A stretch of DNA of 64,000 nt from Homoserinimonas sedimenticola (GTDB lineage Bacteria; Actinomycetota; Actinomycetes; Actinomycetales; Microbacteriaceae), in the NCBI RefSeq assembly GCF_026094475.1, contig NZ_JAPELL010000001.1, forward strand, positions 310,001 through 374,000. Direction: 5' to 3'. Below the pieces are notes generated by a model, which was not told the DNA's origin, did not search any database, and worked only from the letters and a program-made list of their open reading frames with translations. A program made the translations under genes and the position numbers. Shown in pieces: positions 35,526-46,933 of this stretch (its first letter is position 1; each line of letters starts with the position of its first letter).

Positions 35526-35987
35526 GTGATGCCTGCTGCTCACCCGCCGGAGTTCCGGCGTCGGGCCCTGGATTTTGTTGCGCAGGGCAACCCGGTCGTG
35601 CAGACCGTTCGTGACCTTGGGATCAGCAAGTCGTGCTTACGGAACTGGATGAACCGCGACGCGGTCGACTCCGGCCGCAAAGCCGGGATCACGACCGACG
35701 AGCACAAGGAACTCGTCGAATTGCGCCGCCGCAATCGCGCGCTGGAAATGGCGAAACCGTCCGGGAAACCGGGTCAGGTTCCCATTGTCGAGTGGCGAGT
35801 TCCTTCCGGGAGCATTGCGTCCACAAACGATGAATCGTCGCCGATTCCTCCTTCATCCTCGATCGGCATCTATGGGCGGCACGATGCGAGGCACAGTCGC
35901 GTTTTGAAGCGTCTGCGTCCAAGCGTTGCGATAGACGCGAGGATGCGCAGCGGTGAGGACGTAAGTGCTGTTGTCAGGGCGCCGTAG
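35526..35987 (+). pseudogene. IS3-family transposase (OrfA-like) remnant
   Basis: The first 75 residues are a normal IS3/IS911-type OrfA: MPAAHPPEFRRRALDFVAQG, then a helix-turn-helix ending in SKSCLRNWMNRD and the leucine-zipper start ELVELRRRNRALEM. After that the sequence loses similarity, and a plausible OrfA ending (REHCVHKR then stop at about 35833) is found in another frame, showing a frameshift. The catalytic OrfB (DDE) is absent; only about 150 bases remain before the next gene. The interval 35242-35525 before it has no gene. Confidence 0.65.
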
Positions 35988-36034
35988 ACGCGATTGCTGA
36001 GTACCTGACCGGGAACATTGGTAGCTTCGTGGCT

Positions 36035-36919
36035 TCAGAAATCGAACGGCCCCAGCTCGCTGCGCCAGAAAGCTTCCTCGGCTCTTGACCGCGCGGATTC
36101 GAGCTCCTCATGGCTCACGGGAAGCTTGGACAGGTCGAGGGAGAAAAGGGGGAAAGGCCAGTGCTCGGCAACTTCTTGAAAGTCTTCCTGGGCCGCGTTC
36201 TTCCCATATAGTCCTCTATCGATGATCTGACCGGTGACCCTGCTATTGATCTCAAACAGTTCAGCGAACGTCATCTCATTGGTGACCACGACACCATTCC
36301 ACTCGGCGCTGGCGATAGAAAGCCCAGCTTCTGTCAGCAGGCCAATGCGAGAAATCGCGCACACTAGGTCAGCAGTAATTGTTGCAGGCCAATGCAGTGA
36401 GGAGTAGGTGTCGCGTGGTGTAACCCAGGCGTAGTGGTTCTCCTCTTTCACGTAGTCGACGTACACGGCTAGCTCCCGTGAAGTCTCTATCTCATTGCGA
36501 AAGATCCAGTCAGCATCGTTCGGTCCGTCGAGGTACATCTCAGGTCGCAGCAGCTGCACGTAATTGTTTGTCTCGCCGAAGGTCCCTGGGTTTGTCGCGG
36601 TAACGCGCTGATAGATACCCCGCGCGAAGTGACTACTGAAGTAATTCAAGCGGCGTCTCACTTCAGCTTGCTCCGTCCAGCCTCCTCTAACAACATCTAG
36701 GATGATGAGCACCTTCGCCGCTTCTTCCCCCATTACAGATTCGAGAATGGGACGGCCGCGATGGCCAGCCTCGTCTAGCCCATCTATCGAGGTCTGCAGT
36801 GCTTCGACATGCTCGACCAAGAGATGTAGGCCCTCAGCCAGAACGTGAATCCGTTCCTGCAGCGGTCGCGCTAGGAGGTCGGCAATGGCGCGAGGCCGAA
36901 CGGGTTTTGACCGTGCCAT
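36035..36919 (-). CDS. AbiV/HEPN-like protein, candidate abortive-infection RNase
   Basis: 294 residues, mostly helical. Features resembling AbiV-type HEPN proteins are ESVMGEEAAKVLIILDVVR (the EE-x-xK helix), an R-x6-H pair (R90 LNYFSS H97) that fits the HEPN ribonuclease motif, and SRELAVYVDY followed by a Trp-x-x-Pro type stretch (YAWVTPRD). HEPN proteins of this kind cleave RNA during phage or stress response. The C-terminal 120 residues have no recognised domain. Similarity was judged by eye, so the family label is tentative. Codon usage and base composition differ from the backbone. Confidence 0.6.
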   Translation of the reverse strand: MARSKPVRPRAIADLLARPLQERIHVLAEGLHLLVEHVEALQTSIDGLDEAGHRGRPILESVMGEEAAKVLIILDVVRGGWTEQAEVRRRLNYFSSHFARGIYQRVTATNPGTFGETNNYVQLLRPEMYLDGPNDADWIFRNEIETSRELAVYVDYVKEENHYAWVTPRDTYSSLHWPATITADLVCAISRIGLLTEAGLSIASAEWNGVVVTNEMTFAELFEINSRVTGQIIDRGLYGKNAAQEDFQEVAEHWPFPLFSLDLSKLPVSHEELESARSRAEEAFWRSELGPFDF

Positions 36920-36994
36920 AAGGTGCTAGTCCAATCGTTCGTAGCCCATCTCCACTGGGGGAGCGTCATCGACGCAGCGCATGAATTGTCGTCA

Positions 36995-39900
36995 CTATGC
37001 ACCAGCGGCTCGCTCCGCCTCATCCCGTGACTTCTCGTACAGCCCCATCGCGACCAGCACCTTCACGAGCGGCCCGAGATTCTCCATCTGCAGCAGCGCC
37101 TTGATGCCGTCGTTATGGCCGACGGCGGAGGCGTAGATGACGTCTTCGAGTTCGCTCTCGATGGTGGGGGAGGTTTCGAAGTCGACCGGGGTATTGGCCA
37201 TCGCCTCGGCCTGGATCTTCTCGTTCTCCACCACGTGGCGCATGATCGTCTCGGTGACGGCGATGCCGTCGACTTCGCTGACGCCGGTGCCGGAGAAGAG
37301 GTCGTTGATCTTGTCGATCACGTCCTGCAGCAGCCCGTACTTCACCTCGCGCGGCTGACCCGACCCGGCTTCGGTGATGCCGGTCAGCTCACCGGACTTG
37401 CCCGGGGTGAGGCCGAGGTTGCGTGCGTCGAGCTTGCGCAGCCGGTAGTGGGTGAGCACCACCTCGTCCGTGTTGATCACCCGCGGGTCAGCATCCTGAC
37501 GCTCGATCACGCGGCGGTAGACGCGCAGGAAGATCGCCCACTTCTCGATGTCTGTGTCGCCGTAGTCGAGGATCTGCGACAGGAAGTCATACGCCCTCAC
37601 GAACGCATTAACGGTGCCGCGGAACTCCTCCAGGCGACCGATCTCCAGGTCGTCGGATGCCTCGACGGCGTCGTTCCACCGCGTCCAGAACACGTCGCGA
37701 GAGGCCTTGATGTGGGAGTAGAGGGCGTTGTGGCTGGTCTTATTCAGCCACGCGTCCACGACCCCGTCGACGTCGTGGCTGTCGATGATGTTCATGCTGC
37801 GCAGCTTCGACCGCATGGTGTGGATGATGTTCGGGTCTGACGGCTTCGTCAGGTCCGCATCCTCGTAGTAGGTCTGGAACGCGGTGAGGATCTCGTCGGG
37901 GTCGTTGACGAAGTCGAGGATGTAGGTGTTCTCCTTGCCGGGGATGACTCGGTTCAGGCGGGAGAGGGTCTGCACGGCGGTGATGCCGGAGAGCTTCTTG
38001 TCCACATACATGCCCACCAGCAGCGGCTGGTCGAAGCCCGTCTGAAATTTGCTGGCGACGATCAGCACCTGGAACTCATCCCCGCCGAACGCCGCCTCCA
38101 GCGAGCGTCCCTTCAGTCCCGGGTTCATGCTCATCTCGGTGTGCTCCTCCGCACCGGATTCCGGGTCGGTGACGGTGCCAGAGAACGCGACGAGAGCGCC
38201 CAGCTGTCCGTCGAGCTTGTTGTCCTTCAGGTACTTGTCGATAGCGACCTTGTACCGCACGGCCTCCTTACGAGACCCGGTGACCACCATGGCTTTGGCG
38301 CGGCCGCCGAGCTCGGTGCGCACGTTCGCGCGGAAGTGCTCCACGATCACCGCAACCTTCTGCGCGATGTTGGTCGGGTGCAGCCGCACCCACCGCATCA
38401 ACTCAGTGTTCGCCTTCGTGGTGTCAACTTCGACGTCTGCGCCGCCAGCGGTGTGGGCGATGGTGAAGGCGAGGTCGTAGGTGATGTAGTTCTTCAGCAC
38501 GTCCAGGATGAAGCCCTCCTCAATGGCTTGCTTCATCGAGTACAGGTCGAACTCCTTCTTCACCCCCTGCTCGTCCTCCCGCCCGAACAGCTCCACCGTC
38601 TTGCCCTTCGGGGTGGCGGTGAAGGCGAAGAACGACACCGTGCCGACCCCAACCTTGCGGGCCATCATGTCGGCCAGCACATCCTCGGCATCCACCGTCT
38701 CGTCGCCCTCGCCAGCACCTGCAGTGAGCACCTGCTTGAGGGATGCCGCAGCCTCACCCGTCTGGGACGAGTGCGCTTCGTCGGCGATGACGGCATACTT
38801 GCGCCCCGCCAGACCGGCGTTGTTCTCGATCTCGGTGAGCGCGTGCGGGAAGGTCTGCAGGGTCACGCCGATGATCTGCCGCCCGGCCAGGAGAGCGGAT
38901 GCGAGCTGCTTCGACTTTGACGCATCCCCACCCCGCGTGATCGGCTCAAACACGCCGGAGGTGGTTTCCAGCTGCTCGACGGCGCGCTGCAGTTGCCCGT
39001 CGAGGACCTGCCGGTCGGAGACGACGATGACACCGTCGAACATCTTGGTGCCATCGGGTTTGTGGAGCTGCGCCATCCGGTGCGCAGTCCACGCGATCGA
39101 GTCGGTCTTCCCTGATCCAGCGGAGTGCTGGATCAGGTAGTTGTGCCCGGGGCCTTCGTCGAGGACGGCACTTTCGAGCTTTGTGACGGCCCGCCACTGG
39201 TGGTAGCGAGGGAACCGCAGCGACCGCGTGTAGGTCTTCTTCCCGTCGATCGGGTCGGTCTTCTCCTCGAACCGGTAGTGCAAGAACCGGCCGACGATGT
39301 CCAACCAGGTCTCCCGCTCCAGGATCTCCTGCCAGAAGTACGCCGTCGGGCTCGTGCCGGGGATCGGGTCGTTGCCAGCACCGTTGCCCTTGCCCCGGTT
39401 GAACGGCAGGAAGCGGGTGTTCGCACCGTCGAGCTTCGTGGTCATATGCACTTCTTCGTTGGTGACAACGAAGTGCACCAGCGCCCCACGCCCAAGCGAG
39501 AGCAGGGGTTCACCCTCGGGGCGACGGTCCGTCGCGTACTGCTTAAGCCCGGCCTGCAGGTTCTGGGTGAGGTCGGTCTTCAGCTCGATGGTGGCGACGG
39601 GGATGCCGTTGACGAACAGGGCCAGGTCGAGCCGGTTGCCGTTCTTGGTCGAGTACTCGACCTGCCGCATCACCCGCACACGGTTCATCCGGAACCGCTC
39701 CACCGTCATTGCATTCAACGTCGTCGCCGGGCGCGCCTGGAACAGCGAGAACTTCGCATTCAGCACGCCGATGGGAGCTTTGAGGGCGGCGAGGGTGCCG
39801 CCGCCGTTCATGGTGTCGGTGGCGAGCACCTGCACGATCCGGTCGAGGACCTGCTTACGGCCTTGAGCTTGGGAGACTTCGGATGCCTCGGGCTTGACGA

Positions 39901-40069
39901 TCTTCGCCAGCTGCTCCGGCTGCGTGTCTTGGAGCCAGCCGATGATGTCGTCCTCGAACAGGCCCCGCTCGCGGTCGTAGCCGAGGTCGTCGGGGGAGTA
40001 CTCCCACCCGTGCGCCGCCAGATGCTCACACAGCTCAACCTCGAACGCGTCCTCATGATGAATCGCCAT
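36995..40069 (-). CDS. hsdR: Type I restriction enzyme R subunit
   Basis: 1024 residues. N-terminal nuclease domain with D148 and E162-x-K164 (LDLALFVNGIPVATIELKTD), the PD-(D/E)xK signature. Translocase: Walker A in IQHSAGSGKTDSIAW (K321), DEAH at about 429-432 (VIADEAHSS), FFAFTATPKGK as motif III, and KFQTGFDQPLLVGMYVDK as motif V-VI. Together with HsdM and HsdS this cuts DNA that lacks the modification at the recognition sequence, after ATP-driven translocation. It is the last gene of the operon, 16 bases after the HEPN-like gene. Confidence 0.95.
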   Translation of the reverse strand: MAIHHEDAFEVELCEHLAAHGWEYSPDDLGYDRERGLFEDDIIGWLQDTQPEQLAKIVKPEASEVSQAQGRKQVLDRIVQVLATDTMNGGGTLAALKAPIGVLNAKFSLFQARPATTLNAMTVERFRMNRVRVMRQVEYSTKNGNRLDLALFVNGIPVATIELKTDLTQNLQAGLKQYATDRRPEGEPLLSLGRGALVHFVVTNEEVHMTTKLDGANTRFLPFNRGKGNGAGNDPIPGTSPTAYFWQEILERETWLDIVGRFLHYRFEEKTDPIDGKKTYTRSLRFPRYHQWRAVTKLESAVLDEGPGHNYLIQHSAGSGKTDSIAWTAHRMAQLHKPDGTKMFDGVIVVSDRQVLDGQLQRAVEQLETTSGVFEPITRGGDASKSKQLASALLAGRQIIGVTLQTFPHALTEIENNAGLAGRKYAVIADEAHSSQTGEAAASLKQVLTAGAGEGDETVDAEDVLADMMARKVGVGTVSFFAFTATPKGKTVELFGREDEQGVKKEFDLYSMKQAIEEGFILDVLKNYITYDLAFTIAHTAGGADVEVDTTKANTELMRWVRLHPTNIAQKVAVIVEHFRANVRTELGGRAKAMVVTGSRKEAVRYKVAIDKYLKDNKLDGQLGALVAFSGTVTDPESGAEEHTEMSMNPGLKGRSLEAAFGGDEFQVLIVASKFQTGFDQPLLVGMYVDKKLSGITAVQTLSRLNRVIPGKENTYILDFVNDPDEILTAFQTYYEDADLTKPSDPNIIHTMRSKLRSMNIIDSHDVDGVVDAWLNKTSHNALYSHIKASRDVFWTRWNDAVEASDDLEIGRLEEFRGTVNAFVRAYDFLSQILDYGDTDIEKWAIFLRVYRRVIERQDADPRVINTDEVVLTHYRLRKLDARNLGLTPGKSGELTGITEAGSGQPREVKYGLLQDVIDKINDLFSGTGVSEVDGIAVTETIMRHVVENEKIQAEAMANTPVDFETSPTIESELEDVIYASAVGHNDGIKALLQMENLGPLVKVLVAMGLYEKSRDEAERAAGA

Positions 40070-40085
40070 TGATTGTTCCCCCTGG

Positions 40086-40496
40086 TTAGCTTGCTACGAC
40101 GGTGACCGCGGCGTCGACAAGTCGGCGCGCGTGAAGGACGAGTCGGGATGCCTCCGCGTGAGTCGGGAGGCGATCGCCGTATGACTGTGCTGATTTCTCC
40201 GCCAGCAGCGCATCAAGATGCTTGGCAGTCGACGCGTTACTGGCGGATCGCAGCGCGTCGAGCGCATCGCGGTGTGCGTCGGATGAGACTTTGTAGCCGA
40301 GCACGTGGCCGCAGATTGCGTCGCTCGCGGCGATGCCAGCGCTGACCGCGATCTCGCCAGCGTGCTTCCATTCGTGTGGACTTGAGCCACCGAGTTGGAG
40401 CTCTGCGGAATCCAGACGAGTCTGCGCGTCTCGCAGACGGATGCGGACCGAAGCAGCTTCCATCGGCTGTCGCCGCGGGCTGATCCGCGGGTTCAT
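40086..40496 (-). CDS. HEPN-like small protein, partner of the MNT gene
   Basis: 136 residues, all helical. EIAVSAGIAASDAICGHVLG and the C-terminal EKSAQSYGDRLPTHAEASRL resemble small HEPN proteins that often sit beside minimal nucleotidyltransferases. A clean Rx4-6H catalytic motif is not obvious. Its ATG overlaps the stop of the MNT gene by four bases, so the two are co-translated, the usual layout of HEPN/MNT toxin-antitoxin modules. It lies between hsdS and hsdR. Confidence 0.6.
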   Translation of the reverse strand: MNPRISPRRQPMEAASVRIRLRDAQTRLDSAELQLGGSSPHEWKHAGEIAVSAGIAASDAICGHVLGYKVSSDAHRDALDALRSASNASTAKHLDALLAEKSAQSYGDRLPTHAEASRLVLHARRLVDAAVTVVAS

Positions 40497-41128
40497 GCGG
40501 CGCTCGCCCGCATCCCGGGGAGCGCGGGGCCACAGATATGGATGCCGTCGGTGAGCACGTTCGCTACGAACGGATCGCGTTCGGTGACCCTCTGCTCGAA
40601 CTCTGATCGCTCCAGCGAATAGATCTGTGCTTCGTTCCCGGTCAGGCGTTCTACATGCTCGCCGAGCCTGTAGCTGAAGTCTGCACGAGCTTCCGGGTCG
40701 AAGTAGTTCGGGAAGACGAGGAGCAGGTCGATGTCGGATTCCGCGTCCGACTCGCGGCGAGCGACCGAGCCGTAGAGGAGAAGCGTCATCCGCGCTTCCT
40801 CTGGTACTTCGCTTGGCACTTCTTCGAGACAGAACTCGCGGATGCCGTCGAGGGCGCGTGAGCGCGACTCAAGCCCCAGTTCCACGACGGGCCAGAGTAC
40901 GTGCTGGCGATTCGGGCGGTAGATGATGGCGGGCGGTCTGGATTCGGCCGTAACGAGTCCGACCCTGGCGAGATTGTTGACGGCACGGTGCACGCTGGAC
41001 GTCGAGCCGATGCCAGCGAGGGCGTGGATCTGTCTCCCCGAGAAGCCAGCGTCGGCCCGAGAGAGCACTCGCAGCACGGCGGCCTCGACTGGGCTCGTCA
41101 GCCCGTCCAGCGGTTCACTCAGGTTCAT
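40493..41128 (-). CDS. Winged-helix / minimal nucleotidyltransferase (MNT) protein
   Basis: 211 residues from the ATG at 41128. N-terminal winged helix (about 11-75: VEAAVLRVLSRADAGFSGRQ, then SSVHRAVNNLARVGLVTAES) fused to a polymerase-beta-type nucleotidyltransferase with LLYGSVARRESDAESDIDLL: G120-S121 and D132-x-D134. MNT antitoxins of HEPN pairs AMPylate their toxin; the winged helix could provide autoregulation. Followed by the HEPN-like gene with a four-base overlap. Confidence 0.85.
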   Translation of the reverse strand: MNLSEPLDGLTSPVEAAVLRVLSRADAGFSGRQIHALAGIGSTSSVHRAVNNLARVGLVTAESRPPAIIYRPNRQHVLWPVVELGLESRSRALDGIREFCLEEVPSEVPEEARMTLLLYGSVARRESDAESDIDLLLVFPNYFDPEARADFSYRLGEHVERLTGNEAQIYSLERSEFEQRVTERDPFVANVLTDGIHICGPALPGMRASAA

Positions 41129-41175
41129 GTGACGATTCTGGCACGAATGTCTCGAAAATGGAACGCACCACAGGC

Positions 41176-42039
41176 TTAGGGAACTGCACCGACGACGGGT
41201 GGTCGTTCTATGGCGTCGAGGGTGACGCCGTTGACGTCTTTCCACTCTGTCCAGCCGTTCGCGGACCGGCCTAGGACTGCCCCTGCTGCGCCAGATGGGG
41301 ACCGGAAGACGTGGTCTCGTGTGAACGCGTAGCCGTCTCCTTGTGGCGCGAGCACGCCCTGGGTGAGGAGCTGGTTTCGTCGTTCAGTGATCTTGGGCAG
41401 CCCGCTCACGACGGGGCGTGCTGCGGAGCCGGAGAACACGGTGAAGCCGGCGGAAGAGTAGTTTCCTGTCGCACGGCCGCCTTCGTGGTCGATGAGAAGA
41501 AGGCTGGTGGTGGGGGTTTCTTCGGATGAGGCGGGGACTTCAAGGAATGAGGCTCCGAGGGTTGCGAGCAGGATTTCGATGGTCTCGAAGAACTCGCGGC
41601 AATCCGCCATCACAGGGGCGGGAAGCGACCGTGCGAAGCCTACGGTGCCGTTCGTCAGTCGGTGACTGGCAGCCAGCTTGGCCTTCTCGAGCGCATCCAG
41701 TTCGAACTGCCTGGTGTGGGCTTTCGTCCAACTGTTCGTGAGAGACACAGCGACGTATGCGCGGTCCCAGAACGACTTATTCACGTCGTGCTGCGTGAGA
41801 CGCTTCGCCACCTCGTCAGACTCGCCGACATAGAGCGCCGGACGTTCATCATCGCTTTCGGCGTCTTCTCCGACCAGGAAATACACACCGGGCTGCCCCG
41901 CGAAAGGGTCGGCCACGAACTCCTTCAGGTCTGACCGGGGGACCTCGTACACTCTCACCGTTCGAGTGGTGATCTCGGCGTGCCGGAGACCCTTCGGGTT
42001 GCCGGTCGGAAGAAAGATCTGAATCGTTTGCGCTCTCAT
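41176..42039 (-). CDS. GIY-YIG nuclease family protein (DUF4357-like C-terminus)
   Basis: 287 residues. The GIY-YIG domain shows G51-V-Y (PGVYFLVGED) and Y70-V-G (ALYVGESDEVAKRL), with Arg80 as the conserved catalytic-region arginine. After about 150 residues without a clear motif, the C-terminal part (FTRDHVFRSPSGAAGAVLGR, then NGWTEWKD) resembles DUF4357, a domain often attached to restriction-modification-linked proteins. Starts at the ATG at 42039, overlapping the hsdS stop by four bases, so it is translated as part of the hsd operon. Confidence 0.85.
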   Translation of the reverse strand: MRAQTIQIFLPTGNPKGLRHAEITTRTVRVYEVPRSDLKEFVADPFAGQPGVYFLVGEDAESDDERPALYVGESDEVAKRLTQHDVNKSFWDRAYVAVSLTNSWTKAHTRQFELDALEKAKLAASHRLTNGTVGFARSLPAPVMADCREFFETIEILLATLGASFLEVPASSEETPTTSLLLIDHEGGRATGNYSSAGFTVFSGSAARPVVSGLPKITERRNQLLTQGVLAPQGDGYAFTRDHVFRSPSGAAGAVLGRSANGWTEWKDVNGVTLDAIERPPVVGAVP

Positions 42040-43288
42040 GCTTGTCCGTCTCTGACGTCGATCTTCCCGGTCACCGCCGCCGAGATCAGGGCAGCCCGCC
42101 GCTCCCGCGACAACGCGATCGCCTCGCGCCCATCTGCGACCGCCGCGTCGAGCTCTCCCACCTCTTCCTCGAGCTCGTCCGAGATGCGCTTGCGCTCAGC
42201 CGTGTCGGGCCAAGGGATCTCCATGTTGTCGAGAGTGGATCTCGTTAACTGATTAACCGTCGACGTGGAAAAAAGGCCCATTTGGGAAGAGAAGAGCGAA
42301 GAGTTGAGAACCCAACTCATGAATCGATAGTCGCGGGTGCGAAGCACGCTCATAAATGCGCCGAAGGTCTCTCCTACAGTGACATCGGTGATGATTGCGT
42401 TTTTCCCAACCAGTGCTCGGCTTCCATTTCGAGCGCAAATCAGAATGTCACCTTCTCTGGTTCGAAGCTCTGCAGGGATCAGCGAACTCACCCGAACCAC
42501 ATCCGTGCTGATGTCGATCAAACCGCGCTTGATGTTGCCAGAACGAAGCACGATCGTTCCGTCGTCGCTTTCCGTGAGGTCATCGGGCGAGTAGGTGAGC
42601 CCAATGAGCGACCTCCCGACTTGCTTTATCCGCCGCACTTCCCAGTGTCGAGGGATCGATCCGAGCCACTCAATACCGCTGTCTCTCGTCGGGGCGGTCG
42701 GGTCGAGGCCCTTGGTGACGGCGTGGCTGATCGTCGCGGCACGCCGCTCGGTGAGCAGCCTGATGAGTTCTTCCTGGTTCGCGATGAACGCGTCGATCTC
42801 CGCGGTCTCCCGATCCAGGAACTTCACTATCGCCGCCTGATCTGCAAGCGACATGTACGGGATCTTCGCCGTTGCCAGGTCCGACTGAGTCATGCTGGGA
42901 AGGGCGGTGCTGGTCACCCAGTAGGCGTAGGGCAACTGAGCCGCCCAGTAGTAAACGAAACGAGGCAGCAAGTGGTTCGTCGAAATATCGGTGTAGTACA
43001 TCGTGTCGACAGTCCAGAAGCGCCCGTTGACATGCAACGGCTTGTCTACAGTGCCCTTCCGTCCGAAGAGCACGGATTCACCCTCGAACAAATAGGACGA
43101 GGCCCGGCGAAACTCACCCCCAGATCCGTAGACAGGGTAGCCACCCTCCTCAACCTCTACAGATGCGTAGTCAGCACCGTTCCTAAAGTGAACGAATCGA
43201 CCGACGGCGCAAATGTCCCAGTCGACGGGCAGTCTGCCGAGCCATTCGACACCGCTGTCCTTGTACTCCGGGTATGGCTTGAGCTCCG

Positions 43289-43292
<4 letters not shown>
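42036..43292 (-). CDS. hsdS: Type I restriction-modification specificity subunit
   Basis: 418 residues from the GTG at 43292 (VTELKPYPEYKDSGVEWLGR). Two target-recognition halves, each opening with a similar phrase: DSGVEWLGRLPVDWD near residue 12 and DSGIEWLGSIPRHWEV near 203. Conserved spacer regions follow each half (EIDAFIANQEELIRLL and ELDAAVADGREAIALS). It binds a bipartite DNA sequence that cannot be predicted from here. The GTG overlaps the hsdM stop (GTGA). Confidence 0.93.
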
Positions 43293-45241
<1,949 letters not shown>

Positions 45242-45308
45242 GACGTGACTCTCCCCAGTGCCGCGGGTACGCAAGAGCGCGGCATGACGAGTCTGCCGGT
45301 TTCCGCCG

Positions 45309-45400
45309 ACATCCGCAGCCAGACGCTCCGCAGCGAGAAGCTCTGAGAGCACGAAAAAACCGGCTATCAGAGAGATCTGATCGCCGGTTCGATTTCCGTG
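45309..45400. repeat. Island boundary repeat, tRNA-proximal copy
   Basis: About 90 bases repeated at 32061-32151. Its right end coincides with the discriminator base of tRNA-Leu and includes the tRNA terminator. This is the natural attachment position just 3' of a tRNA gene, and the retained tRNA is intact. Confidence 0.7.
45354..45388 (-). terminator. Terminator of tRNA-Leu(GAG)
   Basis: Stem ACCGGC-ATCAGA against TCTGAT-GCCGGT with one internal mismatch and a GAGA loop, followed on the minus strand by six T residues. Ten bases separate it from the tRNA 3' end. Confidence 0.8.
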
Positions 45401-45483
45401 TCCGAGGGGGGACTTGAACCCCCACGCCCTATACGGGCACTAGCACCTCAAGCTAGCGCGTCTACCTATTCCGCCACCCGGAC
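45399..45483 (-). tRNA. tRNA-Leu, anticodon GAG
   Basis: 85 bases on the minus strand. The acceptor stem pairs GTCCGGG with CTCGGAC (one G-T), discriminator A. The anticodon stem is CTAGC/GCTAG with loop TTGAGGT, giving anticodon GAG, which reads CUC and CUU codons. A long variable arm and the TTCAAGT T-loop fit class II tRNA-Leu. The CCA end is not encoded. It marks the right edge of the island. Confidence 0.93.
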
Positions 45484-45573
45484 TGGGTGTGTTGCTCACC
45501 GCAACGAGGTATGACTTTAGCATGCTCTGAGGCACCCAAATGCACACGCCCGACGCTGCCGCCGCGCGCCCGG

Positions 45574-45579
45574 TACCGT
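45574..45579 (+). promoter_or_regulatory. -10 element TACCGT of the M20 peptidase gene
   Basis: TACCGT, six bases (GGAGGC), then ATG at 45586. The GGAGG is too close to the ATG to act as a Shine-Dalgarno, as in the HAD gene at 24544. Confidence 0.45.
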
Positions 45580-45585
45580 GGAGGC

Positions 45586-46890
45586 ATGACGACGCACGCC
45601 GAGCTCGACGAGACCGCCATCATCGCGCGCGACCTCATCCGCTTCGACACCACCAACTACGGGGAGGGCCGGTCGAACGGCGAGGCGGATGCTGCGGAGT
45701 ACGTCGCCCAGAAGCTCATCGAGCTCGGCCTCGAGCCCCAGATGTTCGAGGGCGCACCCGGCCGGGTGAGCGTGGTCGCGCACGTGAAGGGCCGCGACAG
45801 CAGCAAGGGCAAACTCGTCGTGCACGGGCACCTCGACGTTGTCCCCGCAATCGCCGACAACTGGACGGTGGACCCCTTCGAGGGCGTCATCAAAGACGGC
45901 ATGTTGTGGGGGCGCGGCGCCGTCGACATGAAGAACATGGACGCCATGATCCTCACCGCCCTCGGCGACATCCTGAAGTCGGGGGAGCGCCCCGCGCGCG
46001 ACCTCGTCGTCGCCTTCTTTGCGGACGAGGAGGCGGGCGGAGTTTTCGGCTCCGGATACCTCGTGCGCGAGCATCCGGAGCTCTTCGCGGGTGCGACCGA
46101 GGCGATCAGCGAGGTCGGCGGGTACTCCATCACGGTGGGCGACACCCGCGCCTATCTGCTTCAGACGGGGGAGAAGGCACTCATCTGGGCCAAGCTGGTC
46201 GCCCGCGGCCGCGCCGGCCACGGCTCCCGCATTCACCCCGACAACGCGATCACGCGCCTCGCGGAAGCCGTCGCCAAAGCCGGAAAGCTCGAGTGGCCCG
46301 TGCGACTCACCGACACGACGGAGGAGTTGCTCGGCGAGATCGCCCGCATCCTCGGCGTGGACCCACAGCAGGTAGGCCCCGACGAGCTAGCCCTCGCGAC
46401 GGGCACCGCCTCCACCTGGATCCAGGCATCCCTCCGCAACACCGTCAACCCGACCATGCTCGCCTCCGGCTACAAGCACAACGTCATCCCCGACATTGCC
46501 GAGGCAGCCCTCGACATCCGCGCCTTCCCAGGCGAGGAGGATGCCGTGATCGCCGCGATCCAGGATGCTGTCGGTCCCGACATCGAGGTCGTCACCTCCT
46601 TCCGCGACGTGGGCACCGAGACGAGCTTCGACGGCTCGCTCGTCGACGCCGTCAAGGCCACGCTCGAACGGCACGACCCCGGGGCCCCCGTGCTGCCCTA
46701 CCTGCTCGCCGCCGGCACCGACAACAAGGCGCTCACCAAGCTCGGCATTCGCGGCTACGGTTTCGCACCCCTCAAACTGCCGCCCGAGCTCGACTTCACG
46801 GGAATGTTCCACGGGGTCGACGAGCGCGTGCCGCTCGACGCGCTCGTGTTCGGCAGGCGCGTTCTCAGGGACCTGCTGCTGGAATACTGA
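45586..46890 (+). CDS. M20 family metallopeptidase
   Basis: 434 residues. The zinc-binding and catalytic set is present: KLVVHGHLDVVPA (His and catalytic Asp), LWGRGAVDMKNMDA (bridging Asp), VVAFFADEEAGGVFG (Glu-Glu) and the C-terminal GMFHGVDERVPLD (His). The lid domain for dimerisation includes GRAGHGSRIHPDNA. An exopeptidase or acyl-amino-acid hydrolase of the ArgE/DapE/CPG2 type; substrate unknown. The open frame extends upstream toward the tRNA but the ATG at 45586 matches the family N-terminus. Confidence 0.93.
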   Translation: MTTHAELDETAIIARDLIRFDTTNYGEGRSNGEADAAEYVAQKLIELGLEPQMFEGAPGRVSVVAHVKGRDSSKGKLVVHGHLDVVPAIADNWTVDPFEGVIKDGMLWGRGAVDMKNMDAMILTALGDILKSGERPARDLVVAFFADEEAGGVFGSGYLVREHPELFAGATEAISEVGGYSITVGDTRAYLLQTGEKALIWAKLVARGRAGHGSRIHPDNAITRLAEAVAKAGKLEWPVRLTDTTEELLGEIARILGVDPQQVGPDELALATGTASTWIQASLRNTVNPTMLASGYKHNVIPDIAEAALDIRAFPGEEDAVIAAIQDAVGPDIEVVTSFRDVGTETSFDGSLVDAVKATLERHDPGAPVLPYLLAAGTDNKALTKLGIRGYGFAPLKLPPELDFTGMFHGVDERVPLDALVFGRRVLRDLLLEY

Positions 46891-46933
46891 ATCAGCGAGC
46901 CCCGCGCGTGGGCGCCGACACGACGGGAGTTCC

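Noticed and set aside
45242-45352. HsdM start at 45352 inside the boundary repeat
   Set aside because: The extra 37 residues have no family similarity, and the same reading occurs in the distal repeat; the TTG with a ribosome site is better.
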